Source of the DNA: Armatimonas sp043757465
Lineage (GTDB): Bacteria; Armatimonadota; Armatimonadia; Armatimonadales; Armatimonadaceae
Length of the DNA stretch: 35,188 nt
Reading direction: 5' to 3'
Assembly: GCF_043757465.1 (NCBI RefSeq)
Contig: NZ_JAYVPL010000008.1
Span: forward strand, 1 to 35,188
Part shown: piece after piece, positions 1-8,282 of the stretch
How positions within the stretch are numbered: position 1 is the stretch's first letter
Layout of the letters: each line of letters starts with the position of its first letter
The notes under the pieces: model-generated
The model's input: the letters and a program-made list of their open reading frames with translations, nothing else
Told to the model about the DNA's origin: nothing
The model's database searches: none
Translations under genes and position numbers: made by a program

Positions 1-285
1 ACACACCTCGGGCCGATGCGGGATAACCTCGTCGGGATTGTCCACCTTCTCCAGAGTTTTGCCCTTATGTCCCGGCTGTGCCCCTGGTTTTCGTCCTGAT
101 TTTTCCCTGAGGCTTCGGTTCTTGTTTGTCTTCTTCTGATCGGTGGAAGGTGGCTTGGACGAATTTTGTGAGTTGAGATTGAGCCGTGCTTCGATGGCCT
201 TGAGTCGGTTTGCCATCTCGACAAGGCAAGCCACGACGACTTCTCGTCCTTGGTTATAAAGTGCGTTTGCCTCTTTCTCGGTCAT
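1..285 (-). CDS. IS66-family transposase, N-terminal part (runs off window)
   Basis: The minus-strand frame from the ATG at 285 stays open for 95 codons to the window edge. It begins MTEKEANALYNQGREV, continues with a helix containing ANRLKAIEARL, then the hallmark NSQNSSKPPSTD and a basic stretch GRKPGAQPGHKGKTLE. This layout (coiled-coil helix, SQNSSKPPS linker, basic GxxPGHxG segment) is typical of the N-terminus of IS66-type TnpC transposases. The zinc-binding and DDE catalytic regions lie outside the window, so activity cannot be judged. An AAGGAT lies directly upstream of the ATG. No tnpA/tnpB accessory gene is visible upstream, which suggests a single-gene IS66 variant, though only one side is seen. 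Confidence 0.88.
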   Translation of the reverse strand, partial: MTEKEANALYNQGREVVVACLVEMANRLKAIEARLNLNSQNSSKPPSTDQKKTNKNRSLREKSGRKPGAQPGHKGKTLEKVDNPDEVIPHRPEVC

Positions 286-342
286 ATCCTTAGGTGGTAT
301 CCTACCTCAAATCTGTGGATGGCGCGAGCGGTGTGTAGTTAC
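286..342. mobile_element. Possible IS66 element end (TTAC at 339-342)
   Basis: IS66-family elements usually end in 5'-GTAA...TTAC-3' and make 8-bp target duplications. Read outward from the transposase start, the top strand shows TTAC at 339-342, 54 nt beyond the start codon, which is a sensible distance for a single-gene element. The next 8 bp (343-350) would then be the target duplication. The other end is outside the window, so neither the inverted repeat nor the duplication can be confirmed; a four-base match is weak. Confidence 0.25.
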
Positions 343-512
343 GTTATTTGTACCCTGCTTTTAATGGTTAGTATCGTCAGGTCGTGAATCTCCTGGTTAT
401 CTGATTGTGCCCCTTGCCCACCGGAGTCTTCCCGTCGCTTACCCAGATGCCGAAGTTTTTTGTTGTAGGGCTTGTGCGACAAAAGGCAGTATCCGAATAT
501 AGAGTGGGCAAC
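343..512. other. Intergenic region between IS66 gene and HD-GYP remnant
   Basis: I see no convincing gene here. The HD-GYP frame is open upstream to 405, but the family-like start is at 513. A -10-like TAGAGT at 500-505 ends 8 nt before that ATG. The rest has no repeats or hairpins that I could recognise. Confidence 0.4.
500..505 (+). promoter_or_regulatory. Putative -10 box (TAGAGT) of leaderless HD-GYP gene
   Basis: TAGAGT ends 8 nt before the ATG at 513, matching the spacing of stronger examples in this window. No clear -35 element was seen. Confidence 0.35.
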
Positions 513-1810
513 ATGACGATTTCTGAACAGCCTCTCTCTTTGGTCACGCTGCTGGCCTCGCTTTCTTACGCTCTGGATCTCACTGAAGGCCAGCCGATGG
601 GCCATGCTGTCCGTACGTGCCTGATCGGGCTGCGGCTGGCGCGGGAGCTGGGGATCGTGGGGGAAGAGCGGGACAATCTGCATCTGGCGTTGCTGCTCAA
701 AGATGCGGGATGCTCCAGCAATGCGGCGCGCATGTTCGCTCTTTTTGGGGGCAATGAGCTGCTCGCCAAGCAAGACTCCAAGATCCACGACTGGCGGCGT
801 ATGAGTGAGGCGATCAAGTTCGCACTCCGGCACGCGGCACCGCAAGAGGGGCTGGCAAAGCGCATTGCACAGCTCAAGGAACTCTCTCGCCAGCCCGTGC
901 GCGTGATGGATGTGCTCACCGAGGCGCGCTGCACACGCGGCGCGGAGATTGCAAATCTGCTGGGGCTGAGTCCGGCTGTCTCTGAGGCGATCCATGCACT
1001 CGATGAGCACTGGGACGGCGAGGGGGCTCCCTACCATCGGAGAGGCAACACGATTCCGTTGCTCGCCCGGATCGCCTGCCTCTCTCAGACTCTGGAGGTT
1101 TTTGCGACGACCTACGGAACGGTGCGTGCTTACAAAGTCCTGGCGCAGCGCTCCGGAACCTGGTTTGACCCCGAGCTGGTGCGAGCGGCGCAGGCATTTG
1201 CCTGCGATACAACCTTCTGGGACGGCGTGCGAAACCAGCCCGAGGTGCTCCTACGCCTCAAGACCAGCGAGCGCCTCCACCGCCAAGTCACTGAGGCGAG
1301 CCTGGATAGTGTCTGTGCGGCATTTGCACAAATTGTGGATGCCAAGTCGTCGTTTACCGGGGAGCACTCGCTCCGCGTGGCGGACTATGCCGAGCAGCTT
1401 GCAAAAACGCTGGGTATCGGGGAGGTGCGGTGTGCTACCCTGCGCCGCGCTGCACTCCTCCACGACCTGGGGAAGCTTGCGATTCCCAATCTGATTTTGG
1501 ACAAACCCAGTCGCCTTACCGACGGCGAGAAGGCGCATCACTGAGATCGCGGCGGCGCATCACGGAAAACTCGATGGCACCGGTTACCACCTGGGATTGA
1601 CGGGGGGGGAAACTCGATCTGGAAATGCGCCTTCTCGCCGTCGCCGATATCTACGACGCGCTGACCGCCTCTCGTCCTTACCGCGAGGCCATGCCACACG
1701 AGAAAGCACTTTCCCTCCTCAAAAAAGAGGCGGGAGTCGCTTTGGATGCCGACTGTGTCGCCGCTGTCGAGCGCCTCTCTGCTCCTCAGGCTCTGGCACG
1801 CGCCGCGTAG
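513..1810 (+). pseudogene. HD-GYP-type phosphohydrolase, broken by internal deletion and frameshift
   Basis: The product would be a soluble c-di-GMP-phosphodiesterase-like protein. The N-terminal half (MTISEQPLSL..., LLKDAGCSSNAARM, ALDEHWDGEGAPY) resembles a degenerate HD domain. The C-terminal half holds the HD motif HDLGK, then stops at TGA 1542-1544. The rest of the domain resumes in two other frames: ITEIAAAHHGKLDGTGYH from about 1537, then MRLLAVADIYDALTASRPYR from 1625 to the stop at 1808-1810. Two lesions fit: loss of roughly 20 codons after LTDGE near 1530, and one extra G in the 8-G run at 1602-1609. The 10-mer GGCGCATCAC occurs at 1532-1541 and again at 1554-1563. The start at 513 is chosen because it opens the family-like N-terminus and follows a -10-like box. 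Sequencing or assembly error cannot be excluded. Confidence 0.8.
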
Positions 1811-1814
1811 TCGG

Positions 1815-1820
1815 TACAAT
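1815..1820 (+). promoter_or_regulatory. Putative -10 box (TACAAT) of leaderless MFS gene
   Basis: TACAAT ends 7 nt before the GTG at 1827, so transcription would start on the initiation codon. It lies just past the stop of the broken HD-GYP gene. No clear -35 is seen. Confidence 0.55.
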
Positions 1821-1826
1821 GCATCT

Positions 1827-3062
1827 GTGACAAACTCTGAGCGCCCGGCGTGGCGGATGGCGCTTCTCCTCATTCTGGGCTACACGGCCTACTACTTCTG
1901 CCGAACGAACTTCTCCGTGGGGCGGCCCTCGCAGCTTGCGGAGCTGGCGCGGCTGGGGATGACGTCGGAGGCCGCCACGGTGGCGTTGGGGCGGATCGCG
2001 ACAATTGGCGTGGTGGCGGGGATCTGTGGGAAGTTTCTGGCGGGGCGGGTGGTGCACAAGCTCGGCGGCGTCCCCGCGTTTCTGCTCGGGGGGCTGGGGG
2101 CTGCACTGGCGACCGTCGCGTTTAGCCGGAGTACGAGCATCGGGCTCTTTGGTGTTTGCTGGGTAGCAAACCGGCTCTTTCAGGCGGTGGGGTGGCCGTC
2201 GGCGGTGCGCATTGTGGGGAGCTGGTTCACGGCGGGAAATTACGGCAAGGCGATGGGGATTGTCTCGCTTTCCTGGCTCTTTGGCGACGCGCTTGCCCGT
2301 GCGGCACAGGCCCGGCTCCTGGCGACGGGTGGGGAGTGGCGCGGCGTGTACTTGGCATCGGCGGGCGTGTTGCTGCTGATCCTCTTGCTCTGTGCACTGT
2401 TTCTCCGAGAGCGACCGGTTGCCCCAGAGGTCAAGCAGGCGCAGGAAGCCCACGAGCCGATTCCTGTACGCGCTCTTTTTGCCCGTCCTGCATTTCTCTG
2501 CATCTGTGTCGCAGCATTTGGCTTCACGCTGGTCAATGTCACACTTTCTGAGTGGCTGCCGGTTTACTTCACAGGAATCGGGCTGAGCCAGGGCAATGCG
2601 GCACTGGCAAGCGGGCTCTACCCGCTCATGGGCGGCGTGAGTGCGGTCGGGTTTGGCATTTGGGGCGATAGGATCGGGAGTCAGGGGCGACAGAAGCTCC
2701 TCTTGGTGGGCCTGCTACTCACCGCGCTGGCAATGGCTGGATTTCTGCTGGCACGCACACCTCAGATCGCCTTCGCTCTGGTTGCGCTCTCCGGGTTAGT
2801 GTCGGGTGGCCCCTATGCCTACTCCGTGGGCGCGGCGGCGCTGGATCTGGTGGCACCCAAGCAGGCCGCGAGCGTGAATGGAATCATAGATGGTATGGGC
2901 TATCTCGGCGCGATTCTGGCGGGAGAAGCCGTCGCCCGCCTCGCCGTCGCGCTGGGCTGGAACGGCGCGTTCGCCGCGCTTGCTGTCGTCTGCCTGGTGG
3001 CAAGTGTATTCTCCGCGCTTCTCATCAGGCGCAGCTCTACTGAGAGCCCGCACCCATCTTGA
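1827..3062 (+). CDS. MFS transporter, organophosphate:phosphate antiporter (GlpT/UhpT-like)
   Basis: This is an inner-membrane transporter of about 411 residues, the usual length for the family, with roughly twelve hydrophobic segments. The first helix carries YTAYYFCRTNFSVGRP, resembling the YYLxRxNF signature of the OPA family (GlpT, UhpT, PgtP), whose members exchange a sugar or glycerol phosphate for inorganic phosphate. The substrate cannot be read from sequence. I chose GTG 1827 because TACAAT ends 7 nt upstream; ATG 1857 is an alternative, while the longer open frame to 1746 would overlap the HD-GYP remnant. Its 3' end overlaps a small convergent gene (3037-3171) by 26 bp. Confidence 0.85.
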   Translation: MTNSERPAWRMALLLILGYTAYYFCRTNFSVGRPSQLAELARLGMTSEAATVALGRIATIGVVAGICGKFLAGRVVHKLGGVPAFLLGGLGAALATVAFSRSTSIGLFGVCWVANRLFQAVGWPSAVRIVGSWFTAGNYGKAMGIVSLSWLFGDALARAAQARLLATGGEWRGVYLASAGVLLLILLLCALFLRERPVAPEVKQAQEAHEPIPVRALFARPAFLCICVAAFGFTLVNVTLSEWLPVYFTGIGLSQGNAALASGLYPLMGGVSAVGFGIWGDRIGSQGRQKLLLVGLLLTALAMAGFLLARTPQIAFALVALSGLVSGGPYAYSVGAAALDLVAPKQAASVNGIIDGMGYLGAILAGEAVARLAVALGWNGAFAALAVVCLVASVFSALLIRRSSTESPHPS

Positions 3063-3171
3063 GGCTCATCATCAGAATTCCCATGAGAAACATCCAGGCA
3101 AACATGGCGACACAGCACCCGAGCATCACGGTGGGCGTGACTTCAAACGGGGGCTTCTTGGGCTTTTGCAT
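3037..3171 (-). CDS. Small single-pass membrane protein, 44 residues
   Basis: A short minus-strand frame runs from ATG 3171 to TAG at 3039-3037. It encodes a basic, proline-rich start (MQKPKKPPFEV), then one strongly hydrophobic helix rich in Met, Phe and Leu (about residues 15-36, including VAMFAWMFLMGILMM) and a short tail KMGAGSQ. The charge distribution predicts a cytoplasmic N-terminus. A GGTACACT motif lies upstream on this strand at 3192-3185, divergent from the equivalent motif of the methyltransferase gene. The last 26 bp overlap the MFS gene. I do not recognise a family. Support comes from the clean membrane-protein pattern and the promoter-like motif; homologs would settle it. Confidence 0.6.
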   Translation of the reverse strand: MQKPKKPPFEVTPTVMLGCCVAMFAWMFLMGILMMSLKMGAGSQ

Positions 3172-3184
3172 AGAGACAGCTCTC

Positions 3185-3209
3185 AGTGTACCTCTGGCAG
3201 GGGTACACT
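3185..3209. promoter_or_regulatory. Divergent promoter pair as inverted repeat AGTGTACC / GGTACACT
   Basis: AGTGTACC at 3185-3192 and GGTACACT at 3202-3209 are perfect inverted copies separated by 9 nt. The right arm holds TACACT ending 10 nt before the ATG at 3219. The left arm gives TACACT on the minus strand, ending 14 nt before the ATG at 3171. The same GGTACACT or GTACACT string stands before the genes at 9934 and 13499, so it most likely represents -10 elements rather than a private operator. Confidence 0.5.
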
Positions 3210-3218
3210 TTGGGTTCG

Positions 3219-4082
3219 ATGCCCAATAAATATGCCCGCAAGCTGGCCGCTAAGCTTGCCCCTGAACCCGAGGGGTTTCTCGCCGCTCTCACTGAGGGCA
3301 AGAGTGCCCGGCCCGCTGTGCTCTGGCTCGGTGACTCTGCCGAGAGTCCGTTTACGAGCCTGTCGCCCGCGCCCTGGCAGCCGGAGTTTGTGCAGGCTGT
3401 CGCGCCCGGTGAGCGTCCCGGTCGCCACGTGCTCCACGATCAGGGGGCCTACTATTGTCTGGATCTCTCGTCGGTGTTTGAGGCCAGTGCGCTCTGCGGC
3501 TTGCCGACAGGGGGGACGGTGGTAGATGTCTGCGCCGCGCCGGGGGGGAAGACGGTCTTTGCCCACCGGGCGCTGGCTCCCGAGCGCCTGATTGCCAATG
3601 AAGTGATCGGGAAGCGGCTCGGGCCGCTGACGGGCAATCTGAAGCGCTGCGCCGTGCCCGCCGAGACCCGCTGCGCCGATCCCGCGCGGCTGGCGGAGGA
3701 GTTTGCAGGGCAGGCGAGGACCGTGCTGGTAGATGCGCCGTGCTCGGGCCAGTCGCTGCTGGCACGGGGGCAGGACAACCCGGGGGCCTTCCACCCGGTC
3801 AATGTCAACTCCTGTGCCAACCGCCAGAAGCGCATCTTGGCGGAGTCCGTTCGGCTTCTCGCTCCGGGAGGCTTTCTTCTCTACTCCACCTGTACCTATG
3901 CAAAAGAGGAAAACGAAGACGTGATTTCCTGGCTACGGGTACGGTTTCCTGAGCTGACTGCGCAGGAGCTGCCCGCGCACGAAATGCACCGCTCACCCCA
4001 TGCAGACTTTCCTTGTTACCGCCTCTGGCCGGAGACTGGCTTCGGCGCGGGAGGCTTTTTGACCCTGCTGAAGCACCCCTGA
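3219..4082 (+). CDS. NOL1/NOP2/Sun-family RNA m5C methyltransferase (RsmB/RsmF-like)
   Basis: This is a SAM-dependent RNA cytosine-C5 methyltransferase of 287 residues. The SAM-binding motif is VVDVCAAPGGKT. The motif IV region DAPCSGQ sits near residue 172 and the second cysteine motif STCTYAKEE near residue 223; the two cysteines are the release and nucleophilic residues of the family. The N-terminal segment MPNKYARKLAAKL resembles the short N-terminal domain of RsmF-type enzymes. The C-terminal RNA-binding extension of RsmF is absent, so this is the compact form. Substrate (16S rRNA or tRNA) is unknown. ATG 3219 is preferred to the upstream in-frame ATG 3186 because TACACT lies 10 nt before it and 3186 falls inside the promoter motif. 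Confidence 0.85.
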   Translation: MPNKYARKLAAKLAPEPEGFLAALTEGKSARPAVLWLGDSAESPFTSLSPAPWQPEFVQAVAPGERPGRHVLHDQGAYYCLDLSSVFEASALCGLPTGGTVVDVCAAPGGKTVFAHRALAPERLIANEVIGKRLGPLTGNLKRCAVPAETRCADPARLAEEFAGQARTVLVDAPCSGQSLLARGQDNPGAFHPVNVNSCANRQKRILAESVRLLAPGGFLLYSTCTYAKEENEDVISWLRVRFPELTAQELPAHEMHRSPHADFPCYRLWPETGFGAGGFLTLLKHP

Positions 4083-4120
4083 GTGGCCAATGATGACACT
4101 AGGAAACTTACTACAGAAAG

Positions 4121-6667
4121 ATGAACACACTCCCACGTGCAGCCACTCTCTACCTTCGTGCTGTTTATACGGCAGGAGCCATCGCGTTACTGGTGGCAAT
4201 GGGGCGACTGATACTGCGGGCGCTGTCTGGCGATTTTGCCGATACCGGGGCCCATTTATTACTCTTTATCATCCTTGGGGGAGCGGTTGGCTCCAAGAAG
4301 ATTCGTCTGACACGCGGCCGCTCCGACGATGATGTAGGGGTTTTGTCGCTCGGGTTTACGGTCAGCTACATGACCATGCTGCACTTTGGTCCCGCCGCTG
4401 CCGTTCTGGTTGCCTGTATTAACTGTCTGGTGAGCTGCTTCACGCAGCCTACCTACCAGCGTCTCTTCAATGTCGCGATGTCCGCTCTTGAGGTGACAGT
4501 GTCGGGGCTTGTGCTCGGAATGCTGCACGTGCCTAGCTGCCAGTGGATTCCGGATAGGTCTGTTCTCACTTTGATGCACCTGCCCGCGGTGATCGTGGGG
4601 GCGCTGGTCTACTACGCCATGAACACGGGCGGTGTCTCCACGATTATCGCGCTGAGCAGTCGGCAGAACCTCCTGGCTCTTTGGAAAGAGAACTTCCTCT
4701 GGACGCTTCCCAGCTATCTGGCGGGCGGCGGCGCAAGCTGGCTAGCCCTGTATTTTATGGGCAAGAGCGAGAGCCTGCTCAGCATCACCCTGGTGGTCGG
4801 CCCCGTCGCCTACATGATCTACACGATCTACGAGACCCACACCGCTCGCACTCGGGAGAAGCAGCAGCATATCGAGCAGCTCCAGAACAGCCAGACCCAG
4901 CTCGCCGATCTCTATCTTGCAACCATTAAGAGCCTTGCGCTTGCCATTGATGCCAAAGACCAGTACACCCACCAGCATATTTTGCGGGTGCAGCGCTACT
5001 CTGTGGCGGTGGGAGAGTACCTACAGCTCTCCGAGAACGACCTTGAGGGGCTGCGTACAGGAGCCCTTCTGCACGATATCGGCAAGCTGGGAGTCCCGGA
5101 GTATGTCTTGCTCAAGCCGGGCAAGCTCACCAACGATGAGTTTGAAAAGATTAAGAAGCACCCGGAGATCGGGGCTGCGATTCTTGATCCCGTGGAGTTC
5201 CCCTGGCCCGTCCTGCCCGTGGTGAAGTACCACCATGAAAAGTGGGATGGCACGGGCTATCCCGAAGGGCTCAAAGGGGAGGATATTCCCTTTCTTGCCC
5301 GCATTCTGAGTGTCGCAGATGTTTATGATGCACTGACCTCCACCCGTTCGTACCGGAATGCCTGGCCCCATGAGCGCGCTCTGAACTTGATCCAAGAAAA
5401 TATTGGGACTCACTTCGATCCCGTCGTAGCCCAGGCTTTTCTCGCGGTGATTGATAGCGTGGTTCAGGCGATGGCGAGTGAGGGCTACGGACCGCTGATT
5501 AGCCGTAAAGAGGTGCCGGTTTATGCGACCAAGGCGGATGAAGCCGCTCGTGATATTCATCGGGCCTCGTCGGAGCTCTGGGCGCTCTACGAAGTGGCGC
5601 AGACTCTCTCCGCCAGTATGGGAATGACGGAAACCCTGGATATTTTGGCCCGTAAGCTGGAGGCGATCCTTCCGGGAACCACCTGTTTGTTTCTTCTTAC
5701 GGCGGAGGACATGCCTGAGACACTAATTGCCCGGGCCGCTGTGGGCACGAACCGGGAACACTTCCTGACTTGCCGCACGGCGGGTCAGAAAAGCCGCTCT
5801 CTTGGGGTCGTTCGTTCCCGTCAGACCTATCTGGGCGAGTTTGATCACGATGATTTGCTGATCACCAGCCAAACACAGACGCCATGGGTGCCACTCAATA
5901 CGGCGCTGATTGTTCCTATTGTCCATCAGGGAGAGGCGCTGGGAACTATCAACTTGTTCCACCAGCAAACCGATGCATTTTCGGTTCATGACCAGCACCT
6001 ATTAGAGATGATCGCGGAGCGCGCCGCGATGGCGATCTACAACGGCCTGCTCTACGACCGAACACGAAACCATGCCTTTACTGACCCGCTCACGGATCTC
6101 TACAATATCCGATTCCTAACGCAGTATGTCGAAAAACGCTGTGCCGAAGGCGACGAAGCGCGTTGTTTTGCTGTTCTTTGCTTGGATCTGGATAATTTTA
6201 AGCCCGTCAATGATAATTTTGGCCACTCACGTGGCGACGATGTTCTGCGCGATCTGGCGGGGCTTCTGCGCGGCGCGGTGAAGGAGCGGGATATTGTCTC
6301 ACGGTACGGGGGAGATGAGTTCCTGCTGATTTTAGAGGATGCTACTATGGCGGAGGCGGAGCGTATTGCGGAGCGTGTGCGTGCCGCGATCACCTCCTAC
6401 GACCCTGGACTTCTGCACCCGCGTCTGGGTGCTCTGCGGCTCGGAGTTAGCATCGGCACTTCCTGCTTTCCTCAGGATGGGAGCGACTGTGCCACACTGC
6501 TCTCGGCGGCGGATCTGCGCATGTACCAGGACAAGACCGACCGCAAGCTTCGTTTTATGGCGGGGGGACAAATTATGGCGGAGGGACAAACTCTGGAGCC
6601 AGACACGACTCTTAAAGCAAGCCGTCGTGGCGCGTTGAAAGTGGTTTCGAGGAAAAAAGCGGCATAG
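4121..6667 (+). CDS. Membrane c-di-GMP enzyme with HD-GYP, GAF and GGDEF domains
   Basis: This 848-residue protein starts with six to eight hydrophobic segments (about residues 5-235), a putative membrane sensor, followed by a short coiled-coil linker. An HD-GYP phosphodiesterase domain (about 265-450) has HDIGK near residue 318 and GTGYP near 378. A GAF domain follows (about 485-640) and then a GGDEF diguanylate cyclase domain (about 650-820) with an intact RYGGDEF near residue 729. Both active sites therefore look complete, so the protein could both make and break c-di-GMP. The inhibitory I-site position reads KERD instead of RxxD, suggesting loss of classical product inhibition. It begins 38 nt after the methyltransferase stop, probably co-transcribed; I see no convincing ribosome-binding site. 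Confidence 0.9.
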   Translation: MNTLPRAATLYLRAVYTAGAIALLVAMGRLILRALSGDFADTGAHLLLFIILGGAVGSKKIRLTRGRSDDDVGVLSLGFTVSYMTMLHFGPAAAVLVACINCLVSCFTQPTYQRLFNVAMSALEVTVSGLVLGMLHVPSCQWIPDRSVLTLMHLPAVIVGALVYYAMNTGGVSTIIALSSRQNLLALWKENFLWTLPSYLAGGGASWLALYFMGKSESLLSITLVVGPVAYMIYTIYETHTARTREKQQHIEQLQNSQTQLADLYLATIKSLALAIDAKDQYTHQHILRVQRYSVAVGEYLQLSENDLEGLRTGALLHDIGKLGVPEYVLLKPGKLTNDEFEKIKKHPEIGAAILDPVEFPWPVLPVVKYHHEKWDGTGYPEGLKGEDIPFLARILSVADVYDALTSTRSYRNAWPHERALNLIQENIGTHFDPVVAQAFLAVIDSVVQAMASEGYGPLISRKEVPVYATKADEAARDIHRASSELWALYEVAQTLSASMGMTETLDILARKLEAILPGTTCLFLLTAEDMPETLIARAAVGTNREHFLTCRTAGQKSRSLGVVRSRQTYLGEFDHDDLLITSQTQTPWVPLNTALIVPIVHQGEALGTINLFHQQTDAFSVHDQHLLEMIAERAAMAIYNGLLYDRTRNHAFTDPLTDLYNIRFLTQYVEKRCAEGDEARCFAVLCLDLDNFKPVNDNFGHSRGDDVLRDLAGLLRGAVKERDIVSRYGGDEFLLILEDATMAEAERIAERVRAAITSYDPGLLHPRLGALRLGVSIGTSCFPQDGSDCATLLSAADLRMYQDKTDRKLRFMAGGQIMAEGQTLEPDTTLKASRRGALKVVSRKKAA

Positions 6668-6670
6668 ACT
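6665..6670 (+). promoter_or_regulatory. Putative -10 box (TAGACT) overlapping a stop codon
   Basis: TAGACT ends 7 nt before the ATG at 6677. Its first three bases are the TAG stop of the preceding HD-GYP/GGDEF gene. Spacing fits leaderless transcription; no good -35 is visible. Confidence 0.4.
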
Positions 6671-6676
6671 GAGGGC

Positions 6677-7516
6677 ATGAGTGAGGCAAAACGATTACTG
6701 ACCATCGGGCTGGTGACGGATGTACACTACGCCGATGCGTTTCCGCGCGCGAACCGCTACTATCAAGAGTCCCTTACGAAGCTAGAAGAGGCGGCGTGCG
6801 TTCTCCGCGAGGAAAAAGTAGATATTGCCGTGGAGCTAGGGGATCTGATTGATACTCGCCGGAAACCTGATCTGGTGCGGGAGCGCGAGTACCTGAAGCG
6901 CATCAACATGGTTTTCACGGCCATGGCTCCTGAGCGGCACTATGTCTTTGGGAACCACTGTGTCACGACCCTGAAAAAGCAAGAATTTCTGACGATTGTA
7001 GGTCAGAAAAAATCCTACTACTCCCTGAAGCGCAAGGGGGTTCACCTCATTTTTCTGGATGCCTGCTTTCGCTCTGATGGAGTGGCGTACGGCGAGGGAG
7101 CCTTTGAGTGGACTGACACCGAGATTCCCGCGGCGCAACGGGAGTGGCTAAAGACAACCCTCAAAAAAGCAAGCAGTCCGGTAGTTGTCTTTGTGCACCA
7201 GCGCCTCGACACGCCTCCGGGCAATCACTACACCATCAAGAGCGCTCCCGAAGTGCGGCAGATTCTGGAGCAGAGCAAGAAAGTCAGCGTGGTCTTTATG
7301 GGCCACAGTCACCACAATGCACAGATAATAATCAACGGGATTCCCTACCTCACGCTCGCCGCGATGGTTGAGGGCAGTGGTCCGGAGAATAGTGGCTACA
7401 GTGCACTGCGCGTCTTCGATGATGGCAGTTTCGAGCTGGAAGGTTTTCGCAAGCACTCGCAGCATCCTGCCCACGGTAAACGTCTGCAACCAACGCTCAC
7501 TCCTGAGGCTCTCTAA
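6677..7516 (+). CDS. Calcineurin-like metallophosphoesterase
   Basis: This 279-residue soluble protein carries the ordered metal-binding motifs of the calcineurin-like phosphoesterase fold: DVH (D15, H17), GDLID (about 55-59), GNH (about 92-94), VFVHQ and GHSHH (about 209-213). These would bind a di-metal centre that hydrolyses phosphoesters. Both the overall shape and the GNHC and GHSHHN contexts recall 3',5'-cAMP phosphodiesterase and ADP-ribose pyrophosphatase relatives. No signal peptide is seen. Only 4 nt separate its stop from the ABC ATPase gene, so the three genes to 9919 look like one operon. Confidence 0.82.
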   Translation: MSEAKRLLTIGLVTDVHYADAFPRANRYYQESLTKLEEAACVLREEKVDIAVELGDLIDTRRKPDLVREREYLKRINMVFTAMAPERHYVFGNHCVTTLKKQEFLTIVGQKKSYYSLKRKGVHLIFLDACFRSDGVAYGEGAFEWTDTEIPAAQREWLKTTLKKASSPVVVFVHQRLDTPPGNHYTIKSAPEVRQILEQSKKVSVVFMGHSHHNAQIIINGIPYLTLAAMVEGSGPENSGYSALRVFDDGSFELEGFRKHSQHPAHGKRLQPTLTPEAL

Positions 7517-7520
7517 CACC

Positions 7521-8282
7521 ATGCAGATTAGTATTCAAGCGCGTGGCCTGATCAAAGACTACGGCAAGCAGCGCGCCGTTGATGGGATTGATCTTGATGT
7601 GGGCGAGGGAGAGTTCTATGGGTTTCTGGGCCCCAACGGTGCGGGTAAGTCCACCACCATCAAGATGCTCACGGGGATGCTCCGGCCTACCAGCGGACAG
7701 ATGCGCGTGGCGGGCTACGACATGGCGAGCCAGCCGCTTGAGGTAAAGCGCGTGATTGGGATTCTCCCTGAGGAAACCAGCCTCTACGAGCGGCTCACGG
7801 CGCGGGAGATGCTGCTTTTTGCAGGCCAGATGTATGGCCTAGGGCGCACCGAGACCGAGGAGCGCACACAAGACCTACTGGGTGTGATGGAGCTGACATC
7901 GGATGCGGACAAACTTATCGTAGACTACTCGATGGGCATGAAAAAGAAAGTCGCACTGGCGGCAGCGCTCATTCATCGGCCCCGTGTGCTCTTTCTGGAT
8001 GAGCCGTTTAATGGCATTGATCCGATCTCAGTGCGCGCCATCCGTGGGGTGCTCAACACGCTCACGGAGCACGGCACGACGATTTTTTTCACATCGCACG
8101 TGATGGAAGTGGTTGAGCGGCTCTGCACACGCATTGCGATTATTCAAAAAGGCAAGCTGGTCGGTCAGGGCACTATTGCGGAGCTGCGCGAGCAGGCGGG
8201 CGAAGACGGTGCCCTGGAAGATGTCTTCCTCAAGCTCGTCTCCCCGGAGGCCGTCAGCACCGAGACCCTCAAATGGCTCTGA
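7521..8282 (+). CDS. ABC transporter ATP-binding protein (ABC-2 exporter type)
   Basis: This 253-residue nucleotide-binding subunit has Walker A GPNGAGKST (about 37-45), a Q-loop region GILPEETSLY, the signature YSMGMKKK (about 136-143), Walker B VLFLDEP (about 156-162) and the switch histidine in FTSHVMEV (about 193). The divergent YSxGMKKK signature is typical of ABC-2-type exporters such as the CcmA/YadG/NatA-like group. ATG 7521 starts the conserved MQISIQARGLIKDYG; the frame is open upstream but only through the preceding gene. It overlaps the permease gene by 10 nt, so the two are translationally coupled and form one exporter of unknown substrate. Confidence 0.9.
   Translation: MQISIQARGLIKDYGKQRAVDGIDLDVGEGEFYGFLGPNGAGKSTTIKMLTGMLRPTSGQMRVAGYDMASQPLEVKRVIGILPEETSLYERLTAREMLLFAGQMYGLGRTETEERTQDLLGVMELTSDADKLIVDYSMGMKKKVALAAALIHRPRVLFLDEPFNGIDPISVRAIRGVLNTLTEHGTTIFFTSHVMEVVERLCTRIAIIQKGKLVGQGTIAELREQAGEDGALEDVFLKLVSPEAVSTETLKWL

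Noticed and set aside
339..1037. 232-codon minus-strand frame opposite the HD-GYP gene
   Set aside because: The plus strand carries clear HD-GYP-family sequence over the same bases; the antisense product is Arg/Gln/His-rich with no recognisable motif.
1602..1609. Phase-variable switch at the G8 tract
   Set aside because: Correcting the G run alone does not restore the protein, since the upstream deletion already shifts the frame; I treat it as part of a pseudogene or an error.
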